Part shown: in pieces, positions 35,341 to 49,832 of the stretch
Layout of the letters: each line of letters opens with the position of its first letter
Position numbering within the stretch: the first letter of the stretch is position 1
NCBI GenBank assembly: GCA_947465645.1
Contig: CANIBQ010000034.1
Coordinates: forward strand, 1-50,412
DNA from: Acidobacteriota bacterium
GTDB lineage: Bacteria; Acidobacteriota; Vicinamibacteria; Vicinamibacterales; UBA2999
Length of the DNA: 50,412 bases
Direction: 5' to 3'
Position numbers and translations under genes: made by a program
Notes under the pieces: generated by a model
Database searches by the model: none
What the model was told of the DNA's origin: nothing
The model's input: only the letters and a program-made list of their open reading frames with translations

Positions 35341-37002
35341 ATGTACCCATCGGAGCCATTTCCGCACTTCGTCGACGACTACCTCGCCTATCTCCATGAG
35401 GTGTTCCCCAGCCAGGCCAGCCTGGACGGCGTGCACCTGCATGACGATCTCCTCGAGGACCTGAGCCGACCCGCCATCGACGCGCATATCCGCGCGATGT
35501 CCGGCTTCAGCCGGCGGCTCCGCCAGATCGACGCCGGCCAGCTTCCCTCCACCGAACGCATCGAGCATCCGATCGTCGGCGCGAACATCGAGGCTCGGAT
35601 GTTCGACTTCGAGACGGTGCGCAGTTGGGACCGCAACCCGCAACTCTACGCCGACGCGATCGGCACCAGCCTCGCCAGCCAGGCGTTGTTTGCCTACGCG
35701 CCCGAAGCCGAGCGCGCCCGGCGCATCGTCTCCAAGCTGCGCCAGGTGCCGCGTCTCGTCCAGGCCGCGCGCGACAACATCAAGGAGAGCCCGGGAATCT
35801 TCGTCAAGATCGGCCTGGAGACGTGGCGAGGCACGCTGAAGTTCATCGAAACGGACCTGCCGCGGGCGTTCAAGTCCCTCGACGACCTGCACATCCTCGG
35901 CGATCTCGCGGACACGTCGACGGAGGCCGCCGGCGCCATCACCAGCTACATCGACTACCTCGAGACCGATCTGGCACCGCGCGCGAAGTCGTCATTCCGC
36001 CTGGGCCGCGACAACTTCGAGCAGAAGCTGCGTCACGAGGAAGGGATCACGCTGACCGCCGACCGTCTGCTCGCGATCGCCCTGCGAGAGCTCGGTGAGG
36101 TGCAGGAGGAGTTCCGCTCGGTGGCGGGGCGCCTCAATGGCGGCGATCCCATGAACGCATGGCGCCAGGCGAAAGAAAAGCACCCGGAGCCGGGCAAGCT
36201 TGTCGCCGCCGCGCAGGGGCAGGTGCAGGAACTGCTCGAGTTTCTGCAGCGCCAGTCGATCGTGACCGTGCCCCAATCGGAACCCGTCGTCGTCGCGCCG
36301 TCCCCGGAGTTCTACCGGTGGGCTTTTGCCAGCATGTGGACGCCAGGCCCGTTCGAGAGCAGGCCAAGCCGCGCGTACTACTACGTGACCGACGTCGACC
36401 GCGGATGGTCTGCCGAACGCCAGGAAGAGCACATGCGGGATTTCAATTTCCCGACGTTGTGGAACATCTCCATCCACGAGGTCTACCCGGGGCATTTCCT
36501 GCACTATCAGCATCTGCGGCAGGTTCAGTCGAAGGTGCGCAAATCGACGTTCTTTGCACCCTCGTCGTTTGTCGAAGGATGGGCGCACTACTGCGAACAG
36601 ATGATGATCGAGGCCGGCTTCCGCCGCGGCGACGCCACGATCAAGCTCGGCCAGCTTGCCGAAGCGCTCGTGCGCCTCGCGCGCTTTGTCGTCGCCATCC
36701 GCCTGCACTGCGAGGACCTGTCGGTGGAGCAGGGCATGCGGTTCTTCCGCGATGAAGCCTTCCTCGAGGAGGCCACCGCGAGGCGCGAGGCCGAGCGCGG
36801 CACCTTCGACCCGACGTATCTCGTGTACTCCGTAGGGAAGTTGGCGATGCTCAAGCTGCGGCGCGACTACAAGGAGCAGCAGGGGAGCAAGTTCTCGTTG
36901 CGCTCGTTCCACGACGCCGTGCTGGCGCAGGGAAGCGCGCCATTCTGGGCGCATCGGCGTCTGCTGCTCGACGATGCATCGGACGCTGCGGTGCTGGAGT
37001 AA
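35341..37002 (+). CDS. DUF885 family protein, probable zinc metallopeptidase
   Basis: 553 residues. The family motif IHEVYPGHFLHYQH lies near residue 380, with a downstream glutamate in FVEGWAHYCEQMM (about 410-422); these are the expected metal-binding and catalytic residues of a gluzincin-like peptidase. No signal peptide is seen, so it should be cytoplasmic, unlike many DUF885 lipoproteins. The substrate is unknown. There is no clear ribosome site before the ATG. The FmdB-like gene follows after 6 bp. Confidence 0.85.
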   Translation: MYPSEPFPHFVDDYLAYLHEVFPSQASLDGVHLHDDLLEDLSRPAIDAHIRAMSGFSRRLRQIDAGQLPSTERIEHPIVGANIEARMFDFETVRSWDRNPQLYADAIGTSLASQALFAYAPEAERARRIVSKLRQVPRLVQAARDNIKESPGIFVKIGLETWRGTLKFIETDLPRAFKSLDDLHILGDLADTSTEAAGAITSYIDYLETDLAPRAKSSFRLGRDNFEQKLRHEEGITLTADRLLAIALRELGEVQEEFRSVAGRLNGGDPMNAWRQAKEKHPEPGKLVAAAQGQVQELLEFLQRQSIVTVPQSEPVVVAPSPEFYRWAFASMWTPGPFESRPSRAYYYVTDVDRGWSAERQEEHMRDFNFPTLWNISIHEVYPGHFLHYQHLRQVQSKVRKSTFFAPSSFVEGWAHYCEQMMIEAGFRRGDATIKLGQLAEALVRLARFVVAIRLHCEDLSVEQGMRFFRDEAFLEEATARREAERGTFDPTYLVYSVGKLAMLKLRRDYKEQQGSKFSLRSFHDAVLAQGSAPFWAHRRLLLDDASDAAVLE

Positions 37003-37008
37003 TCACGC

Positions 37009-37380
37009 ATGCCCCTGTACGAATACGAATGCGACGCGTGCGGTGAGCGGTTCGAGGTGATTCAGAAATCGTTCTCATCGCCGCCTCCCGAGGCGTGCGA
37101 GAGGTGCGGGAAGGGTCCCGTCCACCGGATGCAGTCGTCGCCCGCCATCCAGTTCAAGGGATCCGGCTTCTACATCACCGACTACGCCAAGAAGGGATCG
37201 TCTGAGGGAAGCGGGTCGAAGGGGAAGTCGGACGGGAGCACGGCGGAGAGCACCAGCGACAGCAAGACGTCCGATGCCAAGACCGACGGCGCTGCAAGCA
37301 AGGACAGCAGTACCAAGAGCGACGCACCCGCGGCGCCGACCAGTTCGGCGCCGCCGTCGACGAGCACGAAGAAGGACTAG
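37009..37380 (+). CDS. FmdB/CxxC zinc-ribbon regulatory-type protein with long Ser/Lys tail
   Basis: 123 residues. The first 60 residues are a FmdB-type zinc ribbon: MPLYEYECDACGERFEVIQ, CERCG, then IQFKGSGFYITDY. Four cysteines in two CxxC pairs bind zinc. The rest (from about 62) is a low-complexity Ser/Lys/Asp/Thr tail, probably disordered. Family role is unclear, though it is often called a regulatory protein. Its TAG shares the four bases CTAG with the galU stop on the other strand. Confidence 0.85.
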   Translation: MPLYEYECDACGERFEVIQKSFSSPPPEACERCGKGPVHRMQSSPAIQFKGSGFYITDYAKKGSSEGSGSKGKSDGSTAESTSDSKTSDAKTDGAASKDSSTKSDAPAAPTSSAPPSTSTKKD

Positions 37381-38282
37381 GTTCCTACACCAATCTTCAG
37401 GTCGAGCGATTCCAGATAACGGCGGAACGGTTTCGCGAGGTCCGGACGCCGAAGCGCGAAGTACACCACCGCCTTCAGGAAACCCAGCTTGTTACCGGTG
37501 TCATGCCGGACACCTTCGATCTCGTACGCGTAGATCGGTCTTTCCCGGAGCAACCGGCGCAACCCGTCAGTGAGCTGGATCTCGCCGCGACCATCCCTGG
37601 CTGTCGCTTCGAGCGCCGGAAAGATGTCGGGCGTGAGGATGTAGCGACCGATAATCGCCAGGTTCGAGGGTGCATCCTCCTGGCGGGGTTTCTCGACGAG
37701 ATCGGTGATTCTGTACACGCCGCGTCCCAGCGATTCGGACGCATCGAAAGCCACGACGCCATAGCTCGACACGTCTTCGACCGGGACGCGCTCCACTGCC
37801 AGCACGGGGCCCTGCACCCGTTCGTACACGTCGATCATCTGCTTCAGCGCGGGCGGACTCGCATCGATCACGTCGTCGCCGAGGATCACCGCGAACGGCT
37901 CATTGCCGACCAGGTTCTTGGTGACAAGGACCGCGTGGCCCAGGCCGAGCGGCTCGCCCTGCCGGACGTAGGAGACGTTGATCAGTTGCGTGATCTTGCG
38001 GATGGCTTCGAGCTGCGCGGTCTGGCCGCGCTGCTCGAGATAGCTTTCGAGCTCGACCGCCACGTCGAAGTGGTCTTCGATGGCGTTCTTGCCGCGGCCC
38101 GTGACGATGACGATGTTGTCCACGCCGGACTCAACAGCCTCCTCGACGCCGTACTGAATGATCGGCTTGTCGACCAGCACCAGCATTTCCTTCGGCTGGG
38201 CCTTCGTGGCGGGGAGAAAGCGCGTGCCGAGCCCCGCCGCCGGAAACACAGCCTTGCGGATCGGACCGTTCATGAATGCCAT
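37377..38282 (-). CDS. galU: UTP-glucose-1-phosphate uridylyltransferase
   Basis: 301 residues. Makes UDP-glucose for glycans. Diagnostic motifs: FPAAGLGTRFLPATKAQPKEML at the N-terminus, then VEEAVESGVDNIVIVTGRGKNAIEDHFD, LGDDVID and the late GEIQLTDGLRRLL. The ATG at 38282 is used; an in-frame ATG three codons later (38273) is equally possible. It is divergent from serS (38 bp apart) and convergent with the FmdB-like gene. Confidence 0.95.
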   Translation of the reverse strand: MAFMNGPIRKAVFPAAGLGTRFLPATKAQPKEMLVLVDKPIIQYGVEEAVESGVDNIVIVTGRGKNAIEDHFDVAVELESYLEQRGQTAQLEAIRKITQLINVSYVRQGEPLGLGHAVLVTKNLVGNEPFAVILGDDVIDASPPALKQMIDVYERVQGPVLAVERVPVEDVSSYGVVAFDASESLGRGVYRITDLVEKPRQEDAPSNLAIIGRYILTPDIFPALEATARDGRGEIQLTDGLRRLLRERPIYAYEIEGVRHDTGNKLGFLKAVVYFALRRPDLAKPFRRYLESLDLKIGVGT

Positions 38283-38320
38283 CGTAACTCAGATAAACTC
38301 AGGAGGACTGCAGACTCACC

Positions 38321-39607
38321 ATGCTTGATCCTGCTCTTCTCAGAGACCACCTCGACACCGTTCGCACCGGGCTTCAGAACCGGGGGCTCGACCTTACAGC
38401 CGAGCTCGATGAGCTTGTCATCCTCGAAAACCGCCGCCGGCGGCTGCTGCCCGAAGTCGAAGGGCTGAAGCGCGAGCAGAACACCTCGGGCGACGAGGTC
38501 GCGCGCGCGCGACGCCAGGGGCTCGACACCGCAACGATCCAGGACGCGAGCCGCCAGCGCGGCCAGGAGATCAAGGTGAAGAGCGTCGAGCTCGACTCCA
38601 TCGAGCAGCGCCGGAACCGGGGGCTGCTCGCAATCCCGAACTTGCCGCATGCGAGCGTGCCGGTGGGGAAGAGCGCTGCGGACAATGTCGAGGCACGCCG
38701 TCACGGCGCGCCTCGGCCGATGTCATTTGCACCGCAGGCGCATTGGGACATCGGACCCGCACTTGGCATCATCGACTTCGAGCGAGGGACCAAGATCGCG
38801 GGCGCGCGTTTCACGGTGCTGATCCGCGGGGGCGCGCGGCTCGAGCGCGCGTTGATTAACTTCATGCTCGACCTGCACACGAAAGAGCACGGCTACGTCG
38901 AAGTCGAGCCGCCGTTCATGGCCAACTCGGCGTCGATGACAGGCACCGGCAACCTGCCGAAGTTCGAAGCGGATCTCTTCAAGATCGCCGGCGACTGGGA
39001 TCTGTACATGGTGCCGACCGCCGAAGTGCCGCTCACGAACATGCACCGCGGCGAGATCCTCGATGGCCGCGAGCTGCCGATCCGCTACACCGCGTACACG
39101 CCGTGCTTCCGCAGCGAAGCCGGATCGTACGGCGCGGACGTGCGCGGCCTGATTCGCCAGCATCAGTTCGACAAGGTCGAGTTGATGGTGTTCACGACGC
39201 CGGATAAGTCGTACGACGAGCTCGAACGGTTGACGTCCAACGCGGAGGAAGTGCTCAAGCGTCTCGAGCTGCCGTACCGCACGATGCTGCTCTCGACCGG
39301 CGACATGGGCTTTGCCTCGGCGAAGACCTACGACATCGAAGTGTGGCTGCCGAGCCAGAACACCTATCGCGAGATTTCGTCGTGCAGCAACACGGAGGCG
39401 TTCCAGGCGCGCCGGGCGAACATCAAGTTCCGTCCTGACGGCACCGGAAAACCCGACTTTGCGCACACGCTCAACGGCTCGGGCCTCGCGGTCGGCCGCA
39501 CGCTGATCGCCATCCTCGAGAATTACCAGCAGGAAGACGGGTCGGTGGTGATCCCGACAGCGTTGAGGCCGTACATGGACGGGTTGGAAAAAATCACGCG
39601 ACAATAG
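38321..39607 (+). CDS. serS: Seryl-tRNA synthetase
   Basis: 428 residues. An N-terminal long coiled-coil arm (about 30-100) that holds the tRNA variable arm is followed by the class II core: [38 protein letters not shown] (motif 2), [19 protein letters not shown] and [21 protein letters not shown] (motif 3). AGGAGG lies about 14 nt before the ATG. A tRNA-Ser gene follows 13 bp after its stop. Confidence 0.97.
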   Translation: MLDPALLRDHLDTVRTGLQNRGLDLTAELDELVILENRRRRLLPEVEGLKREQNTSGDEVARARRQGLDTATIQDASRQRGQEIKVKSVELDSIEQRRNRGLLAIPNLPHASVPVGKSAADNVEARRHGAPRPMSFAPQAHWDIGPALGIIDFERGTKIAGARFTVLIRGGARLERALINFMLDLHTKEHGYVEVEPPFMANSASMTGTGNLPKFEADLFKIAGDWDLYMVPTAEVPLTNMHRGEILDGRELPIRYTAYTPCFRSEAGSYGADVRGLIRQHQFDKVELMVFTTPDKSYDELERLTSNAEEVLKRLELPYRTMLLSTGDMGFASAKTYDIEVWLPSQNTYREISSCSNTEAFQARRANIKFRPDGTGKPDFAHTLNGSGLAVGRTLIAILENYQQEDGSVVIPTALRPYMDGLEKITRQ

Positions 39608-39620
39608 TCCCGGGTTCCGT

Positions 39621-40722
<1,102 letters not shown>

Positions 40723-40832
40723 GGCTCAGTATTTCATGGCTGTGCTCTTAGCCTTAGCAGTCCGCCTGCAGGGGATTCCGGGCGCGCCGGGAGGGCAGAC
40801 GCAGTACTGCGGCGTCCCGTAGCAGACTGCAA

Positions 40833-41285
40833 TTACAGGTTGAACAAATCGTCGAACGCCTTGCGGGCGGTATCGGGGCGTGGGGAGGTGGTTTCGCGCT
40901 CGACCGTCGTCCTCACCGCGTACAACGCGCAGTCGTTCTTGGCGTTTTTCGGTGAGATTCGAGCGGTTATCGCCTGCATGCACTCGAATCGGCTTCCCGG
41001 GTCAAATGACGTGCACTGCGCGCAGGAATGCAGGTCGGTGCCGCAGCGGGAACACCGGCTTTGCAGGCCGACGTCTTCGGTGATGACGGCGCCGCACTGC
41101 GTGCAACGCACAACGTCACGAAAGCCGGGCATATTGATGTTTTTTGGGCCATCCTGCCCCGAAATGCGACGCGCGCCGGCGGGCGCGCCCGGCTCAGGCG
41201 CCGGCCGCGGCGCCTGGGGCTTGGGCTGCCGCTCGCGGTTCGAGTCCTGGTAGCCGCGCTGTCTGTACTTGCGGTCGTCACTCAT
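40833..41285 (-). CDS. Cys-rich zinc-ribbon protein of unknown function
   Basis: 150 residues. A charged, Pro-rich N-terminus (1-45) precedes cysteine pairs C61/C64, C78/C81 and C88/C91 plus C102 and C119 (CTQCG, CSRCG, CAQC), suggesting one or two bound zinc ions or an Fe-S site. No membrane span is seen. It is divergent from the alternative complex III genes and isolated from other genes. I do not recognise a named family. Confidence 0.7.
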   Translation of the reverse strand: MSDDRKYRQRGYQDSNRERQPKPQAPRPAPEPGAPAGARRISGQDGPKNINMPGFRDVVRCTQCGAVITEDVGLQSRCSRCGTDLHSCAQCTSFDPGSRFECMQAITARISPKNAKNDCALYAVRTTVERETTSPRPDTARKAFDDLFNL

Positions 41286-41597
41286 GGATGGACGCTGATG
41301 TGGCAGTCAGGATTCTACGCCCTCAGGCAAGCCCCGGCTCTGCCGATCGTGCCACGGAAGACCGCGATGGCCGAGCCGGATCAACTTGGACATGGTGTTA
41401 CGGGCGATTGTCGATTAAATTTTTCGGTTTGGCCGAGCGTTTAAGCGGCCTCTCGTTGCCTTGATCCTTTTTTCACAAAATGGTACAAGTCGGAAGGTCG
41501 CACACACGCAGACGAGCACGACGTCTGTTATCCGTTCCTCCGAGACGCGCGTTGAGTTCCGCGTCCGCGTCGTGGGCGCGACCGCTCTAAACTTCTG
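41286..41597. other. Intergenic region upstream of the respiratory operon (312 bp)
   Basis: No gene is seen. It contains an AT-rich part (41410-41480), a GGCCG/CGGCC inverted repeat (about 41434-41453) and a weak promoter candidate, TTGATC, 17 bp, TACAAG (about 41461-41489). It should carry the promoters of actA and of the divergent zinc-ribbon gene, but I cannot fix them. Confidence 0.4.
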
Positions 41598-42248
41598 ATG
41601 CCGCAGCTATTCAATCGCAGCGCGAACACGCTCTCGAAAGTCAGCCTCGTCGGCGGGCTTCTCCTCGTCGGCGGGCTTATTGGCCTCGTGATGGTGCTCG
41701 GGCGCTCGTCGTACGTGACGCGCGCCAACGAGACCATCGCGCAACCCATTCAGTTCAGCCACCTGCATCACGTTGCCGACGACGGCATCGATTGCCGGTA
41801 TTGCCACACCTCGGTCGAGACATCGTCGTTTGCGGGGATTCCGCCGACCAAGACGTGCATGAACTGTCACTCCCAGCTCTGGGCGAACAGCCCGTTCCTC
41901 GAGCCGGTCCGCGCCAGCTTGCGTGACGACACCTCGCTGCGCTGGATTCGCGTGCACGACCTGCCCGACTTCGTCTACTTCAATCACAGCATCCACGTGA
42001 AGAAGGGGATGGGCTGCGAGACGTGCCACGGCCGGGTCGACCAGATGCCGTTGGTACAACAGGTCAACTCGCTGCAGATGGACTGGTGCCTGAACTGCCA
42101 CCGCGCGCCGGAGCAGTTCGTCCGTCCGCGCAGCGAGATTTTCACGATGGGTTACCGTCCGGCGGTGCCCCAGGCGGTGCTCGGTCCGCAGCTCGTGAAG
42201 GAGTACCAGATTCAGCCCAGCATCTCCTGCTCGACGTGCCACCGGTGA
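41598..42248 (+). CDS. actA: Alternative complex III pentaheme cytochrome c subunit ActA
   Basis: 216 residues. An N-terminal membrane anchor (about 15-34) is followed by five CXXCH haem motifs: 66-70, 87-91, 140-144, 164-168 and 211-215. This fits the pentahaem ActA of alternative complex III, a quinol:cytochrome c (or direct oxidase) oxidoreductase that replaces the bc1 complex. It lies in the periplasm. actB starts 7 bp later. Confidence 0.95.
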   Translation: MPQLFNRSANTLSKVSLVGGLLLVGGLIGLVMVLGRSSYVTRANETIAQPIQFSHLHHVADDGIDCRYCHTSVETSSFAGIPPTKTCMNCHSQLWANSPFLEPVRASLRDDTSLRWIRVHDLPDFVYFNHSIHVKKGMGCETCHGRVDQMPLVQQVNSLQMDWCLNCHRAPEQFVRPRSEIFTMGYRPAVPQAVLGPQLVKEYQIQPSISCSTCHR

Positions 42249-42255
42249 TTCGCCC

Positions 42256-46851
<4,596 letters not shown>

Positions 46852-46852
<1 letters not shown>

Positions 46853-47400
46853 TGGCGCACGATCACGCCGCCCCGACGCTCCACGGCCTGATGGCCGAAT
46901 TCGACAACCCCACGGCGCTGGTGGCTGCGGCCGAGCGCGCGCGCCTCGAGGGGTACCGGAACATGGACGCCTACTCGCCGATTCCGATCGAGGAGCTGAA
47001 CGACGCACTCGGACTGCGGCGCACGCGCCTGCCGATGCTGGTGCTGCTCGGCGGCATCCTGGGCGGCGTCGGCGGCTACGGCCTCGAGTACTGGTCGTCG
47101 GTGATTGCGTATCCGTTGAACGTGGGCGGCCGGCCGCTTCACAGCTGGCCTCATTTCATCCCGGTGACGTTCGAGACGACCGTGCTCGGCGCGGCGCTGA
47201 CGGCGTTTGTGGGCATGTGGGCGCTCAACAAGCTGCCGATGCCGTATCACCCGGTATTCAACGTGCCCGCGTTCGCCCGCGCGTCGAGCGACCGGTTCTT
47301 CCTGGTCATCGAATCCACCGACCCGAGGTTCGACCGGCACTCGACGCAGCAGTTTCTCGAGGCCCAGCATCCGGTAGGAGTGTCCGAAGTTGCGCCGTAA
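46852..47400 (+). CDS. actD: Alternative complex III subunit ActD (DUF3341)
   Basis: 182 residues. The soluble N-terminus (LMAEFDNPTALVAAAERARLEGYRNMDAYSPIPIEEL) is typical of DUF3341, followed by two membrane spans (LPMLVLLGGILGGVGGYGLEY; ETTVLGAALTAFVGMWAL). The ATG overlaps the actC stop (TGATG). A longer upstream reading in this frame is a shadow of actC and was dropped. Confidence 0.93.
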
Positions 47401-48091
47401 CCTTGAACACGTTCAACGTGCCCTGTGCACGGTGCAGCGTGCGGTGCACGGTGCACTGGCCCCGTGCACGGGGCCCCGTGCCCGTGCACTCGCCATCGTC
47501 GTCCTGTCCGTCGCGATGGCTGCGTGCCGCCAGGACATGCATGACGCACCGAGGCACGAGGCGCTCGAGGCGAGCAGCTTCTTCGGCGACGGCCGGTCAG
47601 CGCGGTTGCCCGTGGCCAATACCGTGGCGCGCGGCCAACTGAAAGAGGACCCGCACTTGTACCAGGGCAAGATCGACGGCCAGCTCGCCGACGCGTTTCC
47701 CATGCCTGTGACCGCGGAGGTAATGGCGCGCGGCCAGGAGCGGTTCAACGTGTTCTGCTCGCCGTGCCACGGTCGTACCGGGCAGGGCAACGGGATGATC
47801 GTCCAGCGCGGCTTTCGCGCGCCGCCCTCGTATCACGAAGACCGCCTGCGGAACGCCCCGGTCGGCTACTTCTTCGACGTCATGACGCACGGCTTCGGTG
47901 CCATGCAGGACTACGCCGCGCAGGTGCCGGTCGCCGACCGCTGGGCCATCGCCGCGTACATCCGCGCGCTCCAGTACAGCCAGAACGCGACGGTCGCCGA
48001 CGTACCGGTTGACCAGCGCGCCAGCCTCGATCAACCGGCCCCCGCGGCCGGAGCACCCGCCGGCGAACCGGCGCCGCCGGAGGGACGCTGA
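47390..48091 (+). CDS. actE: Alternative complex III monohaem cytochrome c subunit ActE
   Basis: 233 residues from a TTG at 47390 with AGGAG nine bases upstream. One haem motif CSPCH (RFNVFCSPCHGRTGQGNG) and a likely axial Met in FDVMTHGFGAM. The N-terminus ends in a hydrophobic segment and a lipobox-like AMAAC, so it is probably a lipoprotein. The first 30 or so codons run through the GTGCACG heptamer array, giving an unusual leader (VQRALCTVQRAVHGALAPC). In-frame GTG codons within the array are alternative starts giving a more standard signal peptide. It overlaps actD by 11 bp. Confidence 0.9.
   Translation: MRRNLEHVQRALCTVQRAVHGALAPCTGPRARALAIVVLSVAMAACRQDMHDAPRHEALEASSFFGDGRSARLPVANTVARGQLKEDPHLYQGKIDGQLADAFPMPVTAEVMARGQERFNVFCSPCHGRTGQGNGMIVQRGFRAPPSYHEDRLRNAPVGYFFDVMTHGFGAMQDYAAQVPVADRWAIAAYIRALQYSQNATVADVPVDQRASLDQPAPAAGAPAGEPAPPEGR
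47425..47490. repeat. GTGCACG heptamer array inside the 5' end of actE
   Basis: GTGCACG, GTGCAGC, GTGCG, GTGCACG, GTGCACT, then the perfect palindrome GGCCCCGTGCACGGGGCC (47458-47475) and further GTGC units. The motif is the same GTGC class as the mnmE-mnmG array at 15.8 kb, but here it lies in coding sequence. Confidence 0.75.
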
Positions 48092-49323
48092 TGGCAGACA
48101 TGACTGCTGCCGACCTGACGTACGCGCCGCCGTCGGATCTCGACGCCGCCCGTTCGCGCGCCCTCATGGTGGGCGGCGTCGGCCTGGCAGCGTGCGCGGT
48201 CGGGTTCATCTTCGACCGCGACCACTTCTTCCGGGCCTGGCTGATCGGCTATCTCCTGTGGCTCGGCGTCGCGCTCGGGTCGATGGCCTTCCTGATGGTC
48301 CAGCACCTCTCGGGCGGCTCCTGGGGCATCTTCCGCCGGGTGTTCGAGGCCTCGAGCCGGACGCTTCCGCTCCTGGCGATCCTCTTCCTGCCGATCGTCC
48401 TCGGGATGCAGACGCTCTACCCGTGGACGCACCCCGAGCTGGTGGCCGCCGACGAAGTGCTGCAGCACAAGGCGCCGTACCTCAACACTCCGTTCTTTCT
48501 GATCCGCGCGCTGATCTACATGGGCGGCTGGATCCTGACGGCGTGGACGCTGACGCGCCTGTCGCGCCGCCAGGACGAAGGCGACATGAGCGTGAACATG
48601 ACGATTCAGCGGGTGAGTGGCGCCGGCATCGTCTTCTACGCGTTCTCGATTACCGCCGCGTCGATCGACTGGGTGATGTCGCTCAACCCGCACTGGTACT
48701 CGACGCTGTTCGGGTTCATCTTTCTTGGCGGACAGGGGCTGTCGGCGCTCGCCTTCACCATCGTGGCGAGCACCTTCCTCAGCCGGCGTCCGCCGATGGA
48801 TCAACTGCTGAAGCCCAGCCACTTCCACGACCTCGGCAAGCTGTCGCTCGCGTTCGTGATGATCTGGGCGTACTTCAACTTCTCGCAGTACCTCCTGATC
48901 TACGCGGCCAACCTGATCGAAGAGATCCCCTACTTCACGGTGCGGACGGGCCACGGCTGGCAGTACGCCGCGCTGTTCCTGGTGGTCTTCCAGTTTGCCG
49001 TGCCGTTTGCGCTGCTCCTGTCGCGCGATCTGAAGCGGACGCCGAGGCGCCTCGTCGTCGTCGCGGCCGCGCTGCTGGTCGTGCGGTTCATCGACATCTT
49101 CATGCTCGTGTCGCCCGAGTTCGCGGCGACCGGCGAGAACCTGCACATGGGTCACGGTGAACACGACCCGCACTTCTTCGTGCACTGGCTCGACCTGGCG
49201 GCGCCGCTGGCGATCGGCGGGCTCTGGGTCTGGATGTTCTTCACGCAGCTCGCCCAGCGTCCTCTGCTGGCCGCCCGCGATCCGTACCTGCGCGAGGCGC
49301 TTCAGAGCACGGGAGGCCACTGA
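48091..49323 (+). CDS. actF: Alternative complex III quinone-binding membrane subunit ActF
   Basis: 410 residues with about ten membrane spans; related to ActC/NrfD. Segments WLIGYLLWLGVALGSMAFLMVQHLSGGSWG and TAASIDWVMSLNPHWYSTLFGFIFLGGQGLSALAF are typical of ActF. The ATG overlaps the actE stop (TGATG). It completes the core complex ActA-F. Confidence 0.94.
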   Translation: MADMTAADLTYAPPSDLDAARSRALMVGGVGLAACAVGFIFDRDHFFRAWLIGYLLWLGVALGSMAFLMVQHLSGGSWGIFRRVFEASSRTLPLLAILFLPIVLGMQTLYPWTHPELVAADEVLQHKAPYLNTPFFLIRALIYMGGWILTAWTLTRLSRRQDEGDMSVNMTIQRVSGAGIVFYAFSITAASIDWVMSLNPHWYSTLFGFIFLGGQGLSALAFTIVASTFLSRRPPMDQLLKPSHFHDLGKLSLAFVMIWAYFNFSQYLLIYAANLIEEIPYFTVRTGHGWQYAALFLVVFQFAVPFALLLSRDLKRTPRRLVVVAAALLVVRFIDIFMLVSPEFAATGENLHMGHGEHDPHFFVHWLDLAAPLAIGGLWVWMFFTQLAQRPLLAARDPYLREALQSTGGH

Positions 49324-49832
49324 TGGCGGATCACCACGCCGTGGGCCACGCGTCACCAGAGGACGAGTACCTCGAAACGCCCCCAGGGGCGGAGTACGAG
49401 CACACCGACGCCAACGTCTGGATCATCATCAAGTTCCTGGTCTGGCTCACGATCTCGGCCGTCGTGATTCACTTCGGCCTTGGGCTCATGTACGGCTTGC
49501 TGATCGAGCAGTCGAAGGAAACGGGCGATCGGCCGTATCCGATGGCCGCGCCCGCCTCCGAGCGGCGGCTGCCCGCGACACCGCGGCTGCAGCAGTTTCC
49601 CCAGAACGAGCGGTACGAGTTCCGGTTGAGCGAAGACGAACTGCTGAATCACTACGGGTGGATGAACAAGAACGCGGGCACGGTGCACATCCCGATCGCG
49701 GACGCGATGCGCGTGGTGGTCGAGAGGGGTCTGCCAGCCCGCGTGGAGAACCCGGCGCAGCCGGTCGAAGCCCCCGGGATGATGCCGTCGGACTCCAGCT
49801 CCGGACGGGTCATGGAGCGCAGACGGCAATGA
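49323..49832 (+). CDS. Single-span membrane protein of the respiratory operon, function unknown
   Basis: 169 residues. One membrane span (WIIIKFLVWLTISAVVIHFGLGLMYGLL, about 32-60) is followed by a soluble part with a conserved-looking stretch (LLNHYGWMNKNAGTVHIPIADAMRVVVERGLP, about 107-138). It overlaps actF and the SCO1-like gene by a few bases each, so it belongs to the operon. From its place it may help assemble or anchor complex III or the terminal oxidase; I do not recognise a named subunit. Confidence 0.8.
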   Translation: MADHHAVGHASPEDEYLETPPGAEYEHTDANVWIIIKFLVWLTISAVVIHFGLGLMYGLLIEQSKETGDRPYPMAAPASERRLPATPRLQQFPQNERYEFRLSEDELLNHYGWMNKNAGTVHIPIADAMRVVVERGLPARVENPAQPVEAPGMMPSDSSSGRVMERRRQ

